Assembly (NCBI GenBank): GCA_054601695.1
Contig: BAAHQB010000002.1
Location: 1,612,001 to 1,676,000 of the forward strand
DNA from: Amorphochlora amoebiformis
Lineage: Eukaryota; Cercozoa; Chlorarachniophyceae
Reading direction: 5' to 3'
DNA: 64,000 nucleotides
Shown: piece after piece, positions 1-64,000 of the stretch
Position numbering within the stretch: position 1 is the stretch's first letter
Layout of the letters: each line of letters opens with the position of its first letter
Program-made: the position numbers and the translations under genes
The notes under the pieces: model-generated
Database searches by the model: none
The model's input: only the letters and a program-made list of their open reading frames with translations
Told to the model about the DNA's origin: nothing

Positions 1-123
1 TAACCCTAGCTCCTAGTCTAACCCTAACTCACTCTTAACCCTAACCTTAGTCCTACTAATATTGCAACACAGCTAACGAAACACGCAGCCTCGCCTCTCG
101 TCTTATTCCCTCTCTCGCCTCAG

Positions 124-6376
<6,253 letters not shown>

Positions 6377-7107
6377 AATCAATGAGAGGTATGTATAATA
6401 TAATATAATATAATATAATATACTTATATATGTGTTATGTCTGTATGTATATATACTAGCCCATGCACATACTTACACTCCTACTGGTCGTAAGCCATAT
6501 AACATGTTACAAGTTTAGAATCTCACAAGTAACATGTTACAAGCCATTTAATACATATTTTTCTCGCATATTCACACGGCCATCACACATGCTCTCAGGA
6601 TGTTGAATTTTGTTTTTATGTGTCACAATCAGACCGTTGGTCAATGCAGCTCACTGTCTTTAACTATGATGGTGAGAGGAGGAGAAGAGGAGAAGAGCGA
6701 ATAAATATGGTGGAAAAAAAAAAGTCAATCTTAGCGGCGCGTACAGTTCGTAATTCCTCGATTCAGCGCGGGCTATTCCCATTCCCATACAGCGGTTATT
6801 TCCTTTTGAAAGCCTTGTTTATTTTTTTTCTGTTTGTTTTATTCTTGTCTTTAATGGTTGTTATGGTTATTATTATTATTTTTTAAAAAAAATCAAAAAG
6901 GATCTGTAAAAAAAAAAAGGAAGCGGGGAAAAAAAAAAAGGAAAAAAAAAGGAAGAGACGATGAAAATTGTGTATTAGGGAAGAATTTAAGAGAAACGAC
7001 AGGAAAGCTGACGAGAACAGATGATTTGGAGCGAAAGGAAGAGAGATTAACCATACTTGGAAATATACACACACATATACAAAATATCATACAATATACA
7101 CACACGC

Positions 7108-7170
<63 letters not shown>

Positions 7171-7860
7171 ATACAGTCATATATCGTTCGATTCTAGGAA
7201 TCCACCTTTCAAGCAAAGAATGACCAGATTAAAAAAAAAAAAAAAAACGAAAAAGAATGAGGAGAGCGCGAGAAAAGGGGAAAAACCTTCGTATTTAACT
7301 TTTACACTAGAAGATTTCGACCAAGCTGTGAGGCGTACATGGGCATGCATACAGAGAGTCCCAAATACGAAGAAGAGAGGAAAAGAATTGTGAGTAAGAG
7401 AATTCTCTCTCCTGTTTTTTGGGACGGTGTGATTCCATTCAAGTTCCGAGAATCGTACAGCAAAGCGACGGGGTTGGAGCTCGTTTTCACTGCGGCCACG
7501 AATCGAAGTTTCGGATAGCATCTTGGTCCTTTCTTGGCATCGCGTGTGTGTTATGTGATAGTCACAATTTGATATGCCATCATCTGGATCTTGGTTGCCG
7601 CTGAATAGACTTCATGTTCGTTTTGTTATTTTACATTAAGTATTACATTGTAATAGCATGTGCATGGGATGGATGTAATTGATTTATGTAAATTATACAC
7701 ACATATAAATAGTATATATACTAGGTACATATTCTAGATATTACATATCTAGCATATATATGTATTATACATAATTATGTATATATATAATGTATATATA
7801 TATATATATATGTATATATATGACATAATGTAATATTGTTGGTACACACACATATATATG

Positions 7861-7892
<32 letters not shown>

Positions 7893-8011
7893 ATATATAT
7901 ATTATATATCTGTGTCTGGTGTGTTTACAATGTTATAATTATTCTTGTTATTATCATTATATATATTTATATTCACACATCAATTATTTATCTTCAGCAT
8001 ATATCGATCTA

Positions 8012-8067
<56 letters not shown>

Positions 8068-8109
8068 GTATATATAAGAGACTACTAGATATATATACAT
8101 CTAGATTAC

Positions 8110-8148
<39 letters not shown>

Positions 8149-8164
8149 CATCTAGCTCTAGATT

Positions 8165-8207
<43 letters not shown>

Positions 8208-8251
8208 ACATATATGCATATTCTAGATATTGTGTACACATACATATACAT

Positions 8252-8305
<54 letters not shown>

Positions 8306-8726
8306 AGTATATATATATATATATATTCGATATTGCATGTACGTACGTACGTACGTACGTACGTTCGTATTTGGATATACGTTCAACGGTATTTGTACGC
8401 ACTGACTTTAAGGATATATAATATACAATGTATGCGCAGAGCATAAACGTACGTATACGTAACATACACGTACATTTACGACATGATACCAAGTGGGTGC
8501 ACGCGGCACACAAGTGAGTCTAGTCTCTAGATACTATATAAATATAATATATCATATCTATACTGAGTTAATACGTAAATATCCAGTAACTAGGAATTTA
8601 GACTTCTATCTTGAAATGTAAGAGTATTAGACACGATCAGAACTGACTGTAACCCTCATCAAAACGTAAACTTAATTCGTTCTAACATAAAATGCAGTGA
8701 ATATCTAGAATATATCCAAGAATGCA
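6377..8726. other. Intergenic region between two convergent genes
   Basis: The stop of the left + gene (6376) faces the stop of the - strand phosphatase gene (8729). The stretch holds A/T-rich sequence, an A-rich run (about 6885-6960), (TA)n tracts around 7100-7155, 7790-7910 and 8000-8330, a (TACG)n tract near 8341-8365, and one short open frame at 7339-7518. I see no splice-consistent exons of either flanking gene here and no tRNA-like fold. Confidence 0.5.
7339..7518 (+). CDS. Short hypothetical open reading frame (59 aa)
   Basis: An ATG-to-TAG frame of 60 codons in ordinary-composition DNA between convergent genes. The second half reads like real protein (FWDGVIPFKFRESYS then LELVFTAATNRSFG). 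The frame is also open upstream of the ATG back to a stop near 7258. An overlapping + frame and a - strand frame (7177-7521) are open in the same place, so openness alone is weak evidence. I recognise no family. Confidence 0.18.
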   Translation: MGMHTESPKYEEERKRIVSKRILSPVFWDGVIPFKFRESYSKATGLELVFTAATNRSFG

Positions 8727-32077
<23,351 letters not shown>

Positions 32078-32118
32078 CTCCGGAGCAAATTCTGTCCCTC
32101 CAAAACCACACCTTGCCC
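32078..32118. promoter_or_regulatory. Very short head-to-head start region shared by the phosphatase and glycosyltransferase genes
   Basis: The proposed ATG of the - strand gene (32077) and the proposed ATG of the + strand gene (32119) are 41 bp apart. I see no TATA-like element inside. If both starts are right, the core promoters lie within each other's 5' regions. The + gene could instead start at 31732 (frame MASGCDGLGGSLLRV, donor after 31776, same phase), in which case the two genes overlap at their 5' ends. Confidence 0.4.
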
Positions 32119-53420
<21,302 letters not shown>

Positions 53421-54144
53421 GCCGCGATTGGTCTCGCATTGATCCCAATCATAACTTTACGTTATATAATTTATGTACTAGTGTGCTGTCAGTGTGTATC
53501 AGGTATTGCTGTCACGGTCTTCATGTACTGGCAACGTCTAGAACGTATCCAATGGCCCGTGTTCACAATATATAACTTCTAGAACTTATCTTAGATTATC
53601 TAGGTTTCTGGTAATATCTAGAGTAAACTAGGTATAACCTAGAATCTGTCCTAGATAACTGTATAACTAGTCTAGTAGTAAAAGTCAGATCTAGTATCTG
53701 GAGTCTTAATTAATTAATTGGGAGTACGTGGAGAACCGTCTAGGATCTAGCTCTAGCTAGGACTAGTAGGATCTAGAGATAGCTAGCTAGGTCTAGTAGG
53801 TCTTCCCTGAACTCGTTCTCTAGGTTCTAAGTCGTTATTCGAACTATTGTAGCTGTCTAGCTATATTAGTAATCTAGGCTAACTTCTACTAATTTTCTAG
53901 CTAATACTAGCTGTTAGCGTTTAGAATTTAGAACTAGTTTTACCTAGAGCTGGCCAGAGAGTTATATATATATATATATAGAACTATGAAGTTAATCCAG
54001 GTTTATCTAGTTATCGTTTATAAATCTACTAGATCTAGTTTATGAGTTTCTTGTAATTTTTTTATGGATTCAAATTTACAGCCATACGTACTCGCAATCC
54101 TATCCCTAAAACCTAGAAAACCTTTAAGACGCGACGGCAGACAA
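53421..54144. other. Intergenic region between convergent genes, rich in CTAG
   Basis: Follows the TAG of the glycosyltransferase gene and reaches the stop of the - strand DUF3605-like gene. From about 53576 to 54035 the sequence is unusually dense in CTAG and its extensions (TCTAGA, CTAGGT, GATCTAG, AGCTAG) without a fixed period. Only one short TA tract (53963-53980) occurs. I see no coding exon. Confidence 0.5.
53576..54035. repeat. CTAG-rich low-order palindromic tract
   Basis: Dozens of CTAG tetramers occur in about 460 bp, often as TCTAGA, CTAGCTAG or ACTAGT. Spacing is irregular, so this is not a simple tandem array. It lies at the 3' ends of two convergent genes. Confidence 0.55.
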
Positions 54145-54714
54145 CTAATGCTGGCGAGGTGGTGTTTCGAACTCTGCGTTATCAGGAGATTTTTTCGGGG
54201 TAGGCTTGAATTCCAGATAAACATGAACATGAAAAATATCGATAGAACGGTGGCTGTTCTCATCATATTCCCAGGCTACCACGTTCGGCATCTCCTTCTT
54301 GATCCAAAACCGCATGAACCGTTCGATCTCCCTGCAGTCCATATCGTGGATGGCCCACAGCGTCCAATGTTCTATATTATCTGGGGTCTTGTAGGGGAAC
54401 AAGTTCTTCTCCATAGCATGATCAGAGTGCTTAAGGGTTGTGTTCATCACCCAATCTTCCATGGAGAACTTGCCGTCTTGCTCAATCTTCTCCATGTGCT
54501 TCTTCTTGCGCTTCGAGCATTCCTCCGTTCGCTTCCAGTAGTCGATCTCTAAGGTTCGCTTGCTCTCACTCCGGCGCAGCTTTCGACGGTCCCTACGCAA
54601 GGCACAACACAACTTGCAATCTCGAGGATTTGTGACGCATTGCCTCTTCGTACTGTGGGGCTTATCTTCCCACTTCGACTCGAAAATCTTCCTCTTGCAA
54701 CCCGAAACAGACAT
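54145..54714 (-). CDS. DUF3605-like protein, intronless
   Basis: A single open frame of 190 codons with ordinary base composition, in sharp contrast to its neighbours. I start it at MSVSGCKRK; an in-frame ATG seven codons upstream (54735) is possible, but the bases before MSVSG end in a CCAG acceptor-like string, suggesting a 5' UTR intron. The N-terminal half is Lys/Arg-rich with four cysteines (KLCCALRRDRRK region). The C-terminal half carries the recognisable block: FPYKTPDNIEHWTLWA, then FMRFWIKKEMPNVVAWEY, then HRSIDIFHVHVYLEF. The HW..W / R-S-I-D / H-V-H-V pattern is that of DUF3605, a family of unknown function. The conserved histidines and aspartates could bind metal or be catalytic, but that is inference. 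It shares the 54715-55134 upstream region with the divergent SCYL2-like gene. Confidence 0.6.
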   Translation of the reverse strand: MSVSGCKRKIFESKWEDKPHSTKRQCVTNPRDCKLCCALRRDRRKLRRSESKRTLEIDYWKRTEECSKRKKKHMEKIEQDGKFSMEDWVMNTTLKHSDHAMEKNLFPYKTPDNIEHWTLWAIHDMDCREIERFMRFWIKKEMPNVVAWEYDENSHRSIDIFHVHVYLEFKPTPKKSPDNAEFETPPRQH

Positions 54715-55134
54715 GTAAACCTGGATATAACACAAACATGTGAAAAAATGTTCTGATGCGCAAGGCGGGCAGGCCCGCTACCCATGGTGAGGACGAGCTT
54801 GGATCAGTCGAGATTTCGGACTGAATGATATCGTAAAGGACAACAGTTTTAACTAACCGCTAAGAATAAAGGTCACAGATGATCTCATATCCCCCCCTCC
54901 CTCTCTACTTCCATTTATTCCGCGTTTTCATGGGGGTTCCCACCTGGTCAGAAGGCGTCTTCGGTCTCTTCGGCTTTTGTTTCGCGAAAACGACGGGAGG
55001 GGATCACGTGCTTTAGCCAGGCAGTAACCGATAATTCCTGGGATCCCGGGGATTCCCTGACAACCACAACTCGAAATCCGGGATTATTATCCAGAGACTC
55101 TCTGGGGATTACCTAAGATTCACGCCGCACAGCG
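54715..55134. promoter_or_regulatory. Divergent intergenic/promoter region (about 420 bp)
   Basis: Lies between the ATG of the - strand DUF3605-like gene and the ATG of the + strand SCYL2-like gene. It is free of TA and telomere-type repeats. The palindrome-rich string around 55030-55060 (CCTGGGATCCCGGGGATTCC) and a second TCTGGGGATTACC near 55100 are the most regular features. No known element was identified. Confidence 0.4.
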
Positions 55135-62952
<7,818 letters not shown>

Positions 62953-63710
62953 GTAAATGTGGGCCAAATGGCGTACAGCTATCAATCTATCTCTTTATCT
63001 TAGAGTCTATGTATCTTAAGAGTCTATGAGTCTATGAGTTTGTGTAATAGTGGTGAGAGAGAGAGTGTGTGAGTGTTTGTGTGTTTGTGTGTGTGTGTGG
63101 TGTGTGTGTTGTTTGTGTATGTCTGCCAGTGTGTGTGTGTGTTTGTTTGTGTGTGTGTGTTTGTGTGTGTTTGTGTGTGTGTTTGTTCCTTTTTTTTGCG
63201 TGTGTCTGTCAGGGTGTGTGTGTGTGTGTTTGTGTGTTTGTGTGTGTGTTGTTTGTGTGTGTGTTGTGTGTGTGTTGTTTGTGCGTATGTCAGAGTGTTT
63301 GTGTGTTTGTGTGTGTATGTGAGTGTGTGTGTGTGTGTGTTTGTGTGTGCGTGTGAGTGTGTTTTTGTGTGTGTTGCGTGTGTTGTTTGTGTGTGTGTCA
63401 GTGTGTTTGTGTGTGCGTGTGAGCGTGTTTGTGTGAGAGTGTGTTTGTGTGTGTATGTGTGTTGTGTGTGCTGTTTGTGTGTGTGTGTGTGTTGTGGTGT
63501 TTGTGTTATTTGTGTGTGTGAGAGTGCGAGTGTGTGTTTGTGTGTGCGTGTTGTGTGTGTTGTATGTGTGTGTGTGTGTGTGTGTGAGTGTGTTTGTGTT
63601 GTTTGTGTGTGTGTGTGTGTGTGTGTTGGTTGTGTGTTTTGGTTGTGTGTGTTGTGTGTGTGCGTGTGTGTGTGTGAGTGTGGCAACGGGGTATGGCGTG
63701 TGTGTATGTA

Positions 63711-63765
<55 letters not shown>

Positions 63766-63814
63766 ATGTGTGTGTATATATGTGTGTATGTGTATATTAT
63801 ATGAAAACGATTGT

Positions 63815-63859
<45 letters not shown>

Positions 63860-64000
63860 TACATATATATATATATATTTATACATGCATATGTATTTGT
63901 AAAAATATTTATTCATAATATGTTTACATAAATATCCTATCATGTATATATATATATATATACCTATACATCTTATATATATATGAACATATATATATGT
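62953..64000. other. Intronic sequence of the SCYL2-like gene, GT-rich then TA-rich
   Basis: After the last recognisable exon comes about 90 bp of mixed sequence, then a TGTGTG/TTTGTG-rich run (63060-63690), then TA tracts to the window end. No exon matching the expected HEAT-repeat region was found, so the next exon is presumably to the right. Confidence 0.5.
63060..63690. repeat. Imperfect (GT)n / (GTTT)n microsatellite
   Basis: About 630 bp of TGTGTG broken by TTTG, GAG and GTTG interruptions. It explains the Cys/Val-rich open frames here on + and the His/Thr-rich frame on -. Confidence 0.85.

Noticed and set aside
1-60. Window start as a chromosome end (CCCTAA repeats)
   Set aside because: The repeats are short and degenerate, and equal or better arrays occur inside introns throughout; they sit in the intron before the exon at 124.
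54064-54552. 162-codon + strand frame antisense to the DUF3605-like gene
   Set aside because: The - strand frame shows family motifs; the + frame is its shadow.

Overview
This window is nuclear DNA from a eukaryote whose genes are cut into many very small exons (mostly 27-120 nt). They lie in introns made largely of (TA)n tracts, telomere-type TTAGGG/CCCTAA arrays, GA/CT tracts and minisatellites. Almost every long open frame (YIYIYI, LGLGLG, SLSLSL and TVTVMV type) is a repeat read in frame. The real genes only appear when short non-repetitive islands are joined at AG|...|GT boundaries with matching intron phase. A GT95/GT96-type glycosyltransferase, a metallophosphatase with EF hands, and TTAGGG arrays together suggest a unicellular alga or related protist. 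I cannot place it more precisely.

Layout: (1) 124-6376, + strand: the 3' part of a gene with a small winged-helix-like segment and a basic Gly/Arg-rich tail. (2) 8727-32077, - strand: a complete 33-exon gene (1722 coding nt, 573 residues, spread over 23.4 kb). It encodes a secreted or lumenal 5'-nucleotidase-family metallophosphatase ending in two EF hands. (3) 32119-53420, + strand: about 27 exons for a membrane-anchored glycosyltransferase resembling peptidyl-serine galactosyltransferase / hydroxyproline arabinosyltransferase. It starts head to head with gene 2, perhaps only 41 bp away. (4) 54145-54714, - strand: an intronless gene resembling DUF3605. (5) 55135 to at least 62952, + strand: the N-terminal pseudokinase domain of an SCY1-like (SCYL2-type) protein, continuing past the window. 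The genes have unrelated housekeeping roles (secretory-pathway enzymes, vesicle-traffic pseudokinase) and do not form an operon or island.

The most unusual feature is a recurring pattern that I call exon-edge echoes. Next to many exons, the intron holds one to fourteen truncated copies of the exon's edge together with its splice site, separated by TA tracts. Copies of the 3' edge plus donor lie downstream of the exon; copies of the 5' edge plus acceptor lie upstream. One acceptor-side echo has grown into a satellite of about 650 bp (48120-48767). Telomere-type arrays frequently start exactly at the splice site, so the repeat supplies the GT or AG. A 45-nt unit embedded in TTAGGG arrays occurs five times in tandem (62171-62590, 91-bp period) and at three dispersed sites.
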